Assembly: GCA_010093515.1 (NCBI GenBank)
Contig: MU001671.1
Coordinates: forward strand, 133,429-197,428
Direction: 5' to 3'
Source of the DNA: Lineolata rhizophorae
Taxonomy: Eukaryota; Ascomycota; Dothideomycetes; Lineolatales; Lineolataceae
Length of the DNA stretch: 64,000 nt
The position numbers and the translations under genes are program-made. The notes under the pieces are model-generated. The model did no database searches. It was not told where the DNA came from and worked only from the letters and a program-made list of their open reading frames with translations. Positions 33,809-44,357 of the stretch are shown piece after piece; position 1 is the stretch's first letter; every line of letters begins with the position of its first letter.

Positions 33809-36800
33809 GTTGGCGTAAGAAATGGCAAATGGTATCGTCAGGTATAGCATCGTGGAAGACTGGCACTTGGATGGCTGGCAGGACGGATCAACATTTGGGG
33901 GCGGGTTGGTTAGGTGTTAACGAATGGGGTTGTGGTTGGAGGTTCCAATGGATGGCCTTCTAGTGCTACGTCACGCTTTCCGCAACCTTTCTGGTCCGCC
34001 GCGGCGACTTCTCTTCGCACTATCGAGTGAGTGTCGGATGACAACCTTTCAGTACGCACTCCAACAGCGAAAGAGTGTGGTCATGGTTTGGTTAGGATGG
34101 AGAAAGATGGAGATTACGTCGTAATCACATGCGCGCAATGGGGGCCTGCCAACGGGGGGTCGACGACTGAGCGCATCCGGGGAAGAGCGCGGCTAGGGAG
34201 GAGAGAATGTGGAGGCCAGTCCTGCTCACAGCTCTACGCGCGACGGCCAACATGCGGGCTCGAAGCTTGAAGCCCAGTCCCATTCGCAGCAGCGGGGGAA
34301 ACCTGGGGTACATTCGCCGTGCCAACTGCGTGTTCAAGCGACATTCGCCCAACGAGTCTCGTCGGCCCCCACAGTCCTAATGCGAAGACCACGTCGACGG
34401 TTTTCTCCCCGATATCGTTTATCGTGAACCCGGCTCAGTCATGCAACCCTCGAAGCAAGAGTCGACGCGTAATGAAACAACGCCGGTTGATTTCGGGAAA
34501 CGCTGGAGGTCTGGGAGGCGAGTGCAGGAGGCGATTGAAACGCAGCCAGTACAGGAGCGGGACAATATCGCGCATCACGCCGAGGTTGACCCGCCGGTGG
34601 CCGGCGACTTGCCGACAGCAATCGGACATGTGAGAGCGGCATATCAATGGCGACGGGAAAGGTTGTGTTTCATCGAAAGTGAGAAAGGCAATAGATGTTT
34701 ATTGATCTGTTGATTTCTGGTTGGATGGCGAAAGGGCTAAGGTGGTCGATTCATCAGTCAGCCTCCTGGCAAGGCTAGGAGTGTTCACTTTTGTTTGTGA
34801 CAACTTGGACATGGGCTCAAGAGCGTCGTTGCGAGTGGTACGTTTTAATTTAAACGGAGTGTTGGACTGGCTCTACCTGGGCCTGTAAGACAGCAACGAC
34901 TGGACTGGACCGCAGCGCTGCTTCGGAGGCACCGATACTACGGGTTCTAAGGAGAGAAATAGGTCGGCGCCCGGGTACTTGGCAAATGGTAGGGCAAAAC
35001 TCTAAACAAAAACGAAAATCAAGTATCTGCTATCTAAGTTCCAGCGTCTTAGTACCGTGGGTATAGGCTCCATTTGGCCGATCACCAAGTCTACGGAACT
35101 TCCCCAAGATGCCGTTTCTACGGGCGTAACGCTACCGTTAAACACGCTTAGGCCCCCTATCGGTCCCAATCTCACCCCGCGATAGATCTGTGGTACCTCC
35201 ACGGCCCTATGGCCCCATCTTGCGTGCATTAGCCCCGCGATAGGCTAGAAAGGCCCCTCCCCATGTCGGCAGGTACGTATGTACGGGCCTCAGGCCTCCA
35301 TTTACAAGCAAGGCCAGCCCAGCACCCGCAAGCTTATTTTTGAACCTCACCTCTGTGCCTGTTATTCTTGCTCAGGCCCTCTGCGCGGTCCCTTTTAGGG
35401 GAGTCAGCAGAAACCCTGCCCCCGGGCGGCAGCTCTCCCGCCCTGGCGCGATGCCCGCTTTCGGCGGCTGAATCAGCAGCAGCGACCGCCCAAGGCGGCC
35501 CGACTCAGCGGATACGTGGTTGGCCCTGTAGCCTTTAAACCGCCGGTCGGCCAGGGCCGCTCGGCGCTCTTTGGCCGGGGTGCGTTCTGGACCGGAGCGT
35601 CGATGCGAGGGGGAAAACCCAAACTGACGCAAGGCCGATTTGCATTCAATGTGAGCTATCTACAAAATTGATTATTTTGGGCCCCGGCTGAAATGCGGAG
35701 TGTTGCGCGGCGCGGTGGCCAACTCTTTGGCGAACCGAGCTTTCTGTTGCGGGAAAGGGGTGTGTCTACTACCGCTAAGGCTCATCATTGTATCTCACGT
35801 CAGGGCGGTTGATCGCTGCGCCGACCAGCGGGATGTGTAGTCAGTATGCGCGAGGGGTGTTATTAGTAGAACTCAGGCAGGCGCGATGGAGTGGGCATGC
35901 GGCTTCTGATTGCAGAGCTCTGCAGGGCTGGCGAGAGCCCAGAGGCGGAGTGAAGCGCTGGGCGGCTAGTTGCGTCGTGACAGCCGCCTTTTCTTGCTGC
36001 AGTGGGGTCGGGCAGCCGAGAGGGGACTGGATGGTTGACGCTTAGGGTTTGCTGATGCGGATTACGTACGGCGGGCGAGACATTGGGCTGGCAGGCGATC
36101 TACATTGGCTCGCGCTACCATGGGGCAGCCAGGCACGGCTGGTAAGACTGCGCAGGAAAGCTGGCATTTCCACGGACGTTGGCCGAAAGCTGAACGTTGT
36201 CGCGGCAGAAGCGCGCACCGAAAGAGCGATGGACGATGGAAGACGTGGGGATCGGGCGGTATTTCGACGGGAATTTAGCGCGCAACGCCGACTTTAACGG
36301 GCGCGATGGGGTGGGGTGACGAAGATTTGCGCTGCCCACACGACCTCTCGCTCTCGAGCGACAGGCGGGAGATTCCTTTTTGCGGGGAGGCACAACAGTC
36401 GCGGGGCCCTGAATGGCTCCGTAGACGACGAGCTCCGGGCCGGGTGGGGTGACGGTGCAGGCCGGGCACGCTGTGCGCTCTCGAGAGCAAAAAAGCAAGG
36501 GCCCAGGGTCGCCGGTGGCAGGCGGCAGGGATCAAGGGCTCTGGGCCCGCGCGATCAGCGCCCTGCCTTCCCGTGGCAGCGTCTAGGCCCCGCCGCAGCT
36601 CCCTTGCCCAGCCCGTGGCTGCCAGTCGCGTCGTTTCCGCGGGCTGGGGTGCCGGCGCCCGGCCTGCCACGAGGACGTCGCCGGCGCCGCTTTCTTGGCC
36701 GGGCGCCAGTCTCTCGCGCTCTCTCGTCGAAGCTGCGGGCGCCGGAGGAGGCGAATTCAGCGTGGCAGGCGGGACCCTGAGCATTCGACAAAAGGAAGGC

Positions 36801-37738
36801 GTTGCCCACCGGCAGATCCAGCATCTGCTCAGCAAGTGCTCCGTCCATACCTTCATCCCCGCCTAACTTACTACCCGCTAACCCCCGCAGAGAGCCGTGG
36901 CCCCTGCGACGAAACATCTTGGTCCTGCCTTCTTCCGCGGGCACGCCGAACAATTCGCGGCTTCTTTCTTTTCGTTCCCGTCGTGCGCGCGCGGCGCGAA
37001 GAAACGCCCTCCGAGGGGTGTGGTAGCGCACCGTCTGCTGTGCTGCATACATCCCTTCCCTCCCCGCCGACGCGCTAATCAATCAATCTCGCCCTGGGGT
37101 CAGGCGATCTCTCGAGCGCTTTTGTGTATTTCTACACCGCTGACCACACCCGCTCGCGAGGCGTGGAGCAGCCGCCCAGACCTATCATCGGCGTCACCGC
37201 CCTTCAATAATAAATGGTGTGTTTGCTGCAATTGCAATTGCAATTGAGCCACGCCGCCTAGCCATCTCCAGTCGCACCTTCACACCTGTCTCGGCCCGCA
37301 CCCGCCATGGCGGGAAGTCGCACCTTCCCTTAGACAGACTGCACGGTCTCAGTCAACCGGCAAGCACCGCCGTCGCACCTGCCTCCAGGACTCACAGCAC
37401 CACGTCAGGCCGGTGTAATTGAACTGAACCGCCCGGAGACCGCTCTTCGCTACTCCGCTCTTCTTCCTTTCCTCGTCACTTCGTGCCTTCCATCCATCCA
37501 CCTCCACAAGCGGGCACGCGACACGGTTGGCTGCAGATCCCAATTCACCTTCCGTGTCACACAAAACGCCTCTATTTCTTGCACGCACCAGATCTTCCGA
37601 TCCGCCAGCCGCCTCGTCATTAATCCTCCTTGCCTTCGATCGGCGGCCGTTCCCTCTTCTTCCCACACTTTCTACCCCTCGATCTTCTTTCTCCGCAGAC
37701 CTGCGTACCGGACCATATCCCCTCCCTTCGCCGTTGAT
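33809..37738. other. 3.9-kb gene-free region
   Basis: No convincing gene. Frames at 36.3-37.1 kb are open on both strands simultaneously and lack domains. A GTAC-GTAT-GTAC motif occurs at 35273-35284. The last few hundred bases are pyrimidine-rich (from about 37,430) with a possible 5' UTR intron acceptor CTCCGCAG near 37,698. That fits the leader of the PH-domain gene. Confidence 0.5.
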
Positions 37739-40348
37739 ATGATGTTTGCCTTCTCCGGCGTCCTGTTGGACGACCCGCGGCCATCGACCGACGGCGCCCT
37801 CTCCGCCGTTGCCGGCGTCGGCAGAGCTTCTGCTCGGGACCGCGGGCAGCAATCAACAGGCGGCACGGAAAACATGTCCGGGACCGGACCTTCTTCGACG
37901 CGAACGCCTGGTCGCTCTGACCGGTACCAAACCTACGGATACCACAATTCGTTCCACCTTCACGCATCGCCGGACCTCGAATCTCCGCATACGTCGTCTT
38001 TTGGGCTTCCGTCCCCTCAGTCCTCTCCTGCAGAAGCCACAGAGACGGTGGTATTATCACATTCCCATTTGCCTTCTAGGCGGATTTTGGGCCCGAAGCT
38101 CCAGCAAACTTCCTCCCCAGCGGCCGACGTCCTCCCCCGCTACACTTGTTCAATCCGCCATGAGGGCGCCGTTTCAGTCCGCCAGGAATTCACCACGCCC
38201 TTCGACCGCGCTAAAGATTCGACCCGCTGGCGCGATTACCATGCCGTACTGCAGGGCACTAAGCTTAGCTTGCACCGCCTGCAGTCATCTTCGCACCTGC
38301 TCTCTCCAAAACTGCGCCGCCAACGCGCCAACACGCCCGGGAAGCTCGTCCGCGAGTATTCCCTGCAGCATGCTGAAGTTGGCGTGGCCGCTGACTTTGC
38401 CAAGACGCCGCTGGCTCCTCGCTCGGCGCTCGCGAAGTTGATTCCGCGCTCCCAGTGGCGCGAGGCTTACGAGCTGGACGCTCACCTGTTCGAACCGCCG
38501 CGCGAGTGGGCGCTGCGGCTGCGGGCCGAGGCCGAACAGTTCATCATGTGTGTCCCGTCGTTGGATGACATGCTCGACTGGTGCGAAATGCTCTGTGCGG
38601 CGGTTGATATCGCGAACCCTTTGGACGACCGCTCGGAACCGAGATACCGTAGCTTACCGAGGAGGAATCGTCGGAGGCACGTCGTGGACACAACGAGGGT
38701 TGTCGAAGAGATAGGAAACTCGGCTAGACCGGGATCCGGTTCGGGAGCAACGGAGGCGGAGAGGAGGCTCGTGGAAGAGCAGGAGAGGATTATTGCGAGG
38801 TTGTATCCGAATCTAGGGTTAAGCAGCAGAGGTAATGAAGACACCCGCGAGCGGGTGATGAGCGTTCCGGATCGGATATCTGAAGAGGACGACGATGATG
38901 CGCACCGACAGCCCTCGCAGGCAAACGACAACCACCCATCCAGTTCGGAACCGCATGCTGCAGATGATGCTGAGCCGGAAGACCTGGACCCTTCGGATTT
39001 GAGCTTTCCAGCTTCGCCAATGGGACCGAATCATTCTACTTCACATCTGACCACGCATTCAAGCATTGCCCCTGGCGATGCCACCGATGCTAGCGAGGAG
39101 CGCCGCAGGTCTAGGTCGGCCGTCCGATCTGGACATCGCTCGACGACGTCTTTGCACACCGTGGGGCTGCGCGAGCGGCGCCGCGCGAGGTCGGCGGACA
39201 GCAGCAGGACGCGGTCGTTGTCGCTGTCAAGGATTGACGGCCAGGCCCGTGAACGTGCCGATAGACATGATGGAAACGATACTACCGCCATCATTACTAC
39301 CACCATCACTGCCTCGAATTCCAATACCAACGATAACGACGTCACTGCGACCGTTCTCGCTTCGCGGCCCTCTTTCTCAGACTCGTACAACCCCAAATCC
39401 CCATTGTATCGACGTCGCGTCCCCTCGCAGTCTCAAATAGTGCGCTACCGCCGTCGCTGCGCACCGCTGCTGCTCGAGTCGAGCCCGCGCGCCAGCAACG
39501 TACTTTTCTGCCAGGGAAAGCGCTGGATAATCGACAAGCGCGAGGATAGGCTCGTGCCTTTCGAGGTGCTGCCGCCGCGGTATGAGAGCCACAACTTCAA
39601 GGACGAGGACCGCGCGAGGGTGCTGGAGCCGGAACCGGCGGCCGAGACAGCGGTCGCAACCCTGCAAGAGGAGGACGCGGATCCGGACACTTCGCTGGCC
39701 GCGCCCCGCCCGCCTGTCGCCCGCGAGGACTCCGAGGACAGCATCGATTTCTGCGTTCGCGAGCACCGGTCCTTCCAGATGCCGCTGCGGCCTCCGCCGC
39801 CACCGCCGCCCTTCCAGCAGCAGCAACAGCAGCAACGTCGTACCGCCACTGCCGCCACTACCACAATGGTGCTGCCGTCATCGCCGCTCCGCGTCGTGCA
39901 CTCGCATACGCCGTCGACGGCCACGGCCACGACGGCGGAATCGGGCGCCTCGTCGCACGCCGACGCTGACGCCGACGTCGACACTGACGACGTGCGCCGC
40001 GCCGAGTCGCTCGACTTGTCGCCGTGCGTCTCGGGCACGACGGACGCGGTGGCTGCGCCGGCTGTGGGCACTGATGCGGCTGTCGATGGGACGGCTGAGA
40101 CGCGCGTGGTGAGGGTTAAAGAGGACCATGGACATAGGGTGGCGAGGGTGGCGGTTGGGGGGCAGGGTTGTGGTGGTGGGAAGAGAGGGGATGTCGTGGT
40201 TGGGGGCCGGGAGAGGGAGGAGGGGGCCGCACAAGGGCAGCAGGGGCAGAGGAAGTCGAGACGGAGCTCGTTTGCAAGGAAGCTTGGGATCGGGGCGGGA
40301 GGGGCGGCGCTCTCGGGCGGAAATGTTGTGGGTGTGCTTGGGCTGTGA
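37739..40348 (+). CDS. PH-domain protein, fungal-specific
   Basis: A single open frame of 869 codons with tandem ATGs (37739 and 37742). A pleckstrin-homology domain spans about residues 130-290. Its start is RYTCSIRHEGAVSVRQEF, then STRWRDYHAVLQGTKLSLHR, KLVREYSLQHAEVGVAADF, LRLRAEAEQFIMCVPS, and the closing helix MLDWCEMLCAAVDIANPL with the PH-typical Trp. It is followed by DRSEPRYRSLPRR and by EAERRLVEEQERIIARLYPN, a layout I recall from Pezizomycotina PH proteins. The rest is a Ser/Arg/Asp-rich disordered tail with a polyP-polyQ block near residue 690 and an Ala-Asp repeat near 740. A role in membrane phosphoinositide binding is inferred from the domain only; the partner and process are unknown. 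The tail after about residue 790 is Gly/Arg-rich and poorly constrained. Confidence 0.85.
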   Translation: MMFAFSGVLLDDPRPSTDGALSAVAGVGRASARDRGQQSTGGTENMSGTGPSSTRTPGRSDRYQTYGYHNSFHLHASPDLESPHTSSFGLPSPQSSPAEATETVVLSHSHLPSRRILGPKLQQTSSPAADVLPRYTCSIRHEGAVSVRQEFTTPFDRAKDSTRWRDYHAVLQGTKLSLHRLQSSSHLLSPKLRRQRANTPGKLVREYSLQHAEVGVAADFAKTPLAPRSALAKLIPRSQWREAYELDAHLFEPPREWALRLRAEAEQFIMCVPSLDDMLDWCEMLCAAVDIANPLDDRSEPRYRSLPRRNRRRHVVDTTRVVEEIGNSARPGSGSGATEAERRLVEEQERIIARLYPNLGLSSRGNEDTRERVMSVPDRISEEDDDDAHRQPSQANDNHPSSSEPHAADDAEPEDLDPSDLSFPASPMGPNHSTSHLTTHSSIAPGDATDASEERRRSRSAVRSGHRSTTSLHTVGLRERRRARSADSSRTRSLSLSRIDGQARERADRHDGNDTTAIITTTITASNSNTNDNDVTATVLASRPSFSDSYNPKSPLYRRRVPSQSQIVRYRRRCAPLLLESSPRASNVLFCQGKRWIIDKREDRLVPFEVLPPRYESHNFKDEDRARVLEPEPAAETAVATLQEEDADPDTSLAAPRPPVAREDSEDSIDFCVREHRSFQMPLRPPPPPPPFQQQQQQQRRTATAATTTMVLPSSPLRVVHSHTPSTATATTAESGASSHADADADVDTDDVRRAESLDLSPCVSGTTDAVAAPAVGTDAAVDGTAETRVVRVKEDHGHRVARVAVGGQGCGGGKRGDVVVGGREREEGAAQGQQGQRKSRRSSFARKLGIGAGGAALSGGNVVGVLGL

Positions 40349-42412
40349 AAGAGAGGTGGGGTTGCTGATGTGCTCTGTTAGGAACATGGCATGTATGCGC
40401 GTGGGCGTGCTACATGCTGCTGTATGCATGCGTTCTTTGCTCTTGTTTCTCTTCTTTCAGCATTCAATCCGGACTCGTCCGGCCGCCCCTTTCTTCTTTT
40501 CTTCATCACAGTGGCACACGCCGCGTCCTGCTTTTTCTTTTTCTCTAATTTGCCTATTCGTCTGGCTGTCCGCCCGGGTGACTCATGCGGTCTACCTAGG
40601 GCGATGCGCCCACCTTTTAATAGGTGCTTTAATTGTAATATTCCTTTTCACGGCGCGGTTACAAATCACATTCGCATGCGACGGGCCGGCCATACGGCAT
40701 GGCTAGGGAGCCCGATCGAGGCGTTCACTTTTATGCCTTTTTCCTTTGTTCTCTTGCCATGATCAGGTTGGCCTGTACGGAGTATTCTTAAGCCTTTCCT
40801 TTCTTTTTAATGCTTTATTTTCTCTTCTCATGGTCTTTCTTTCCTTGCGGGAATATCAATCAGTTCCATGGACCGACCGGCCACTTGGTCCTGTTTCGCG
40901 CTAAATGCGCACTGCTCATTTTACGTTTTTCTTTCGCTCCATCTGCGTGGGGACGACGGGACCGTTCCCCGCGGTCTGTCTATTGTGGCATTGTTTCCTG
41001 TTGGCATTTTTAGATACCCCTTCATTGCGGTGGCCGGACGCGAGCACCTGCGGACGCGCGACTGGGGAGTGAGAGCGGTGCATGATGGGTTTTTTGTATT
41101 GCTAGGTTGTGCTAGGAGGCTAGGGTAGGTTAGGATAGCGTAGGATAGGGTTAAGATGGCCACGCCGTGTTGCGGTGTGAATTTTTTTTTTTTTTTTCAA
41201 TAGTATCATGAGGATGTGTTGATGAGTGAATGGAACAGAGATTGCAGACATATAAATTTCTGAATAGTCTTTCCAAGCTCATTTGTGAACTGTCTACGCG
41301 TGAGTGCACAACCGACATTTGCAGGTTCATGCGCAGCTTGAAATTTGTCGAAATCGGAATGCCGGCCGGACTAGTGATGAAGGAGAAGCACACCCCTGTC
41401 GAGACGTGGCCTCTAAAGTTCAACTCCAGGCCGCGGACGGCGGATGCGCACGAGGGGTTTGCGCTGCTTTTGGGACCGCCGTCTGTGGGATAGGAGCGAC
41501 GCATCGAGCGGAAGGCTATTGGCGACGCGCCGGTCGGAGATACCGCCCAGGCTAGAGAGCGCACCAGCGGGCCCGCACTGCGGCAGCAGCGACGCGACAT
41601 GCACGCGTAGAGACTTGCCGTGCGGCGGCCGCGTTCGCGTGATCGGATGATGGATGGGGCGCAAGGCTGGACATCGGGCCGTGGCGCACTCGAGCTGCGG
41701 CGCCGGGCGGCAGGGTGGGGGATGTGGAGGTGCTGGGTTGCTGGGGGGGTCTGGAATGGGGTACATAGGGCAAGGCCATTGACAGTGGAAAATGGTGCTA
41801 CTCTCGCGCTCCTGCTGCCATTTATGAGCCGGATGTTGAGTTTGAGCGTTGATTTTGATCTCTGCGGTAATTGGCTAATCGATGATACTGTTACCCTTTT
41901 CTCACAGTAGGGTCGGTCTTGGCATACAGGTACTGTCTGGCTCCGGCCGACCAATCCCTTGCGGCCTGCCTAAACCCTGCTATGGCGTCCCGTAGGCAGC
42001 CGAGGCTGTGCGCGTAATAGATACCCACTAGTAGTGCTAGGCCATAAATTGGAAATATAAGCTGAGGCTGTAGAGGGTAGAGTTGAGCTATGCAGTAATA
42101 TTACATAATCTGAGCTTCAACGTCTCTGATTGGCCGGAGGTTTTGGGTGCATCTAACTCCAGATTTATGCTCTGTGAAGAAGTCTCAAACATACCTCTGC
42201 ACCTGAGGGACCGACTTCCTCGGAAGTGGCAGGACTCTGTAGTTTGGCGCGGACTTGACACGCCGTCACGTTCAAAGTCACGTGAGGGTAGGGATCGGTC
42301 GAGCTCCGCGCGCGTCTTAGAGCATTTCGTTCCTCATGGCACCTTCCTCCTTGTACGTCCGCTGCTGCATCCCGCAAACGGTCAATAGAGAGCTAAAGCA
42401 AAGCAACTTCAA
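40349..42412. other. Gene-free region
   Basis: It contains the 3' flank of the PH-domain gene, a cluster of TAGG-like words at about 41,100-41,150, a T15 run near 41,190 and the promoter of the kinase gene. A 267-codon frame on the minus strand (41151-41954) has no recognisable domain and is not called. Confidence 0.45.
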
Positions 42413-43624
42413 ATGGACCATCCAAAGGACCTCACTCCGGCTAGCAAGCCTTCCAGGAATCGAGTCACGAAGGCCAGCTGCAACACTGTCGCAGCTCGAT
42501 GGAACCTCAAGATACTACGCGCGCTTGAGAGCACGTTGAAGAAAGATCCCGAGGCGGACATCGCTCGCCTCCTCCCATCTACATACTCGGGGCAATTGCA
42601 GTCGCTGAAAAGCCCAGGTGATTATGCCCCGCAGACGCGAAGCGACCAGTGCTAATGCAAAATGCGAATAGTTCGACGGTCTTCAAAGGCTGGAGAAACA
42701 AAACCCAAGCCTTCGTTTCCAAGCAATGACATACGCTCAAGGCTCGATGCGACCGCTCAGTCCGCGATCATATTCGACTTATCAAGCGAGCTCGAAGACC
42801 TACGAAGCGGCAGGGATCTCTCAGAAGCTCTAGTAGATTCACTTGCTGAAGGCGAAGTTCTTTACGAAAGTGCATGGGCTGCATCTGTCATGGTTTTTCG
42901 GATCAGCGAGAACATCGTTGTCAAAGTGACCGATGAAGCGTCCGCCATGACCGAACACCGCACTCTTTCGTACCTCCGAGAACGCCTACCCGACTTCCCC
43001 GCCCCAAGACCACATGGTGTGGTGCGCCTCGACACATACTTCTTGCTTTTCTCAACTTTCATCCAGGGTGTCGATTTGGAGAAGGTGTGGCCTCAACTGG
43101 ATGAGGGCCAGAAGCTCGCAGTCAGCTCGCAACTCGACTCGCTCTTCTCGCAATTACGAGCCCTTCCCTTTCCGGATGACACTCCTCTCGGCGGAATCCA
43201 AGGAGACGGGTGCAAGGATTGCCGACGAGGAGTCCGTGTCAGTTCCGAAGCAATTATGGACGTGGGCCAGTTCGAAGATTTCATTTTCGCCGGATTAAAC
43301 GCAGCCTCGTCACTCTACGCTGATTTCCTGCGCAGCCTCATGCCCTTATCATCGGTGTGCGTCTTCACACATGGTGATCTTCGCCCAGCGAATATCATTG
43401 TGGATACGGGCGACGATGGGACGTGGAAGGTTGTTGCTGTTATAGACTGGGAGTCAAGTGGCTTCTATCCAGAATACTGGGAGTGCGTGAAGATGACGAA
43501 CAACCTGACGCCGCGGGACCAGTTCGACTGGTACAGGTACTTACCAAAATCCCTAGCTCCACACCGATATGCGATCCAATGGCTGGTAGATAGGTTGCGG
43601 GACCGAAGCATGGTTAATAGTTGA
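42413..43624 (+). CDS. APH/choline-kinase-fold phosphotransferase
   Basis: Two exons, 42413-42617 and 42672-43624 (385 aa). The 54-nt intron has a TGCTAAT branch and the junction keeps frame. Kinase landmarks are present: VMVFRISENIVVKV (strand with the ATP-binding Lys), the Brenner motif HGDLRPANIIVD with catalytic Asp at residue 304, and VIDWESSGFYPEYWE with the metal-binding Asp at residue 327. The family phosphorylates small hydroxylated substrates. In filamentous fungi these genes form large, fast-evolving groups of unknown substrate, so resistance to aminoglycosides should not be assumed. Codon use is visibly less GC3-biased than in the housekeeping genes around it. It converges on the gene at 43707 with only 82 bp between the stops. 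An internal ATG at 42662 lies inside the intron and would give a shorter 320-aa form. Confidence 0.85.
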
Positions 43625-43706
43625 GTCAATTCGTGTTCACTGGATAGAATAGGTCGAAGCTCGGTAAAGCGTTGGTCCGCAGTGCGTCAAACCAAATGCG
43701 CCAGTC

Positions 43707-44357
43707 TCATTCACTGGAGTCGTACACATATTCGGCCGACAAGAACTGTCGTCCTTGTCTCACCGGCTCCTCTTCCTCTTCCCCCTCATCGTCGTCATTT
43801 CCCCGGCCACCGAAGTCTTGGCCGTAAAACTCCAGCATGCTCTGCCTCCCCTCGGTCCAGGTATCCTCGTCGATCATTCCATGAAGGCTTATGGCATCCC
43901 ATATTTCCATGACGTAGTCTTGACAATTCCAGGACAGGACTTCTGGAATTGGAACCATCCTGATCTGCCGAACAAGCGAATCCCACTAGGCTGAGTGCGT
44001 CCGGCCTAAGAAGGTAAGAGGCCGATGGCATCTGCCTGAATCCGTCGGATTCATCTGACGTTCTTCAGGCCTGAACGGTCCGTCTAGTTCGTCCTGGGTG
44101 ACCTCGAAAATGCACCACCTTCGGGTTGAATGATTGTACGTCGTGAAGGCCCAGTGGTAATAGTTTCTGAAATGGGGCGTGTAAATTGCGCAGTAGAGGT
44201 CGATGGACTGCGACAGGCTCTCATCCTCCGACTCCTTGACCGACTTCTCGCTTGGCTGGCCCTTGCTCGACCTCTCCCGGGTCGAATTGCGCTCAGATTC
44301 CTCCTTCGATGCCTGGCTTGCCTGGGATTCAAGGCCTCCGTTTCCACGAGAGGACAT
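43707..44357 (-). pseudogene. Fungal unknown (DUF6914-like) with in-frame TAG
   Basis: Read from 44357, an ATG-started frame of 123 codons ends in TAG at 43988-43986. The same frame then continues for 92 codons to a stop at 43707. Both halves look like one protein. The first has YYHWAFTTYNHSTRRWCIFE, with a conserved HW. The second has WDSLVRQIRMVPIPEVLSW, then NCQDYVMEIWDAI and an acidic tail. The HW...NCQ/WV layout resembles fungal proteins I associate with DUF6914, whose function is unknown. No plausible intron removes the stop: minus-strand GT donors are absent in the right place, and the only one gives a 22-nt intron. It is therefore either a recently disrupted gene, a read-through gene or a sequencing error. 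Without the stop the protein would be 216 residues. The 5' part is rich in Ser and Glu. Confidence 0.6.

Noticed and set aside
41100-41150. TAGG/TAGGG words resembling telomere repeats
   Set aside because: The units are irregular and do not form TTAGGG tandems. Housekeeping genes on both sides argue against a chromosome end.
41151-41954. 267-codon minus-strand frame
   Set aside because: No domain, no codon bias like its neighbours, and it ends in a poly-T-derived Lys run; likely chance.
42413-43624. Aminoglycoside resistance gene
   Set aside because: The fold is APH-like, but fungal members of this group have diverse or unknown substrates. Nothing in the sequence or context points to drug resistance.
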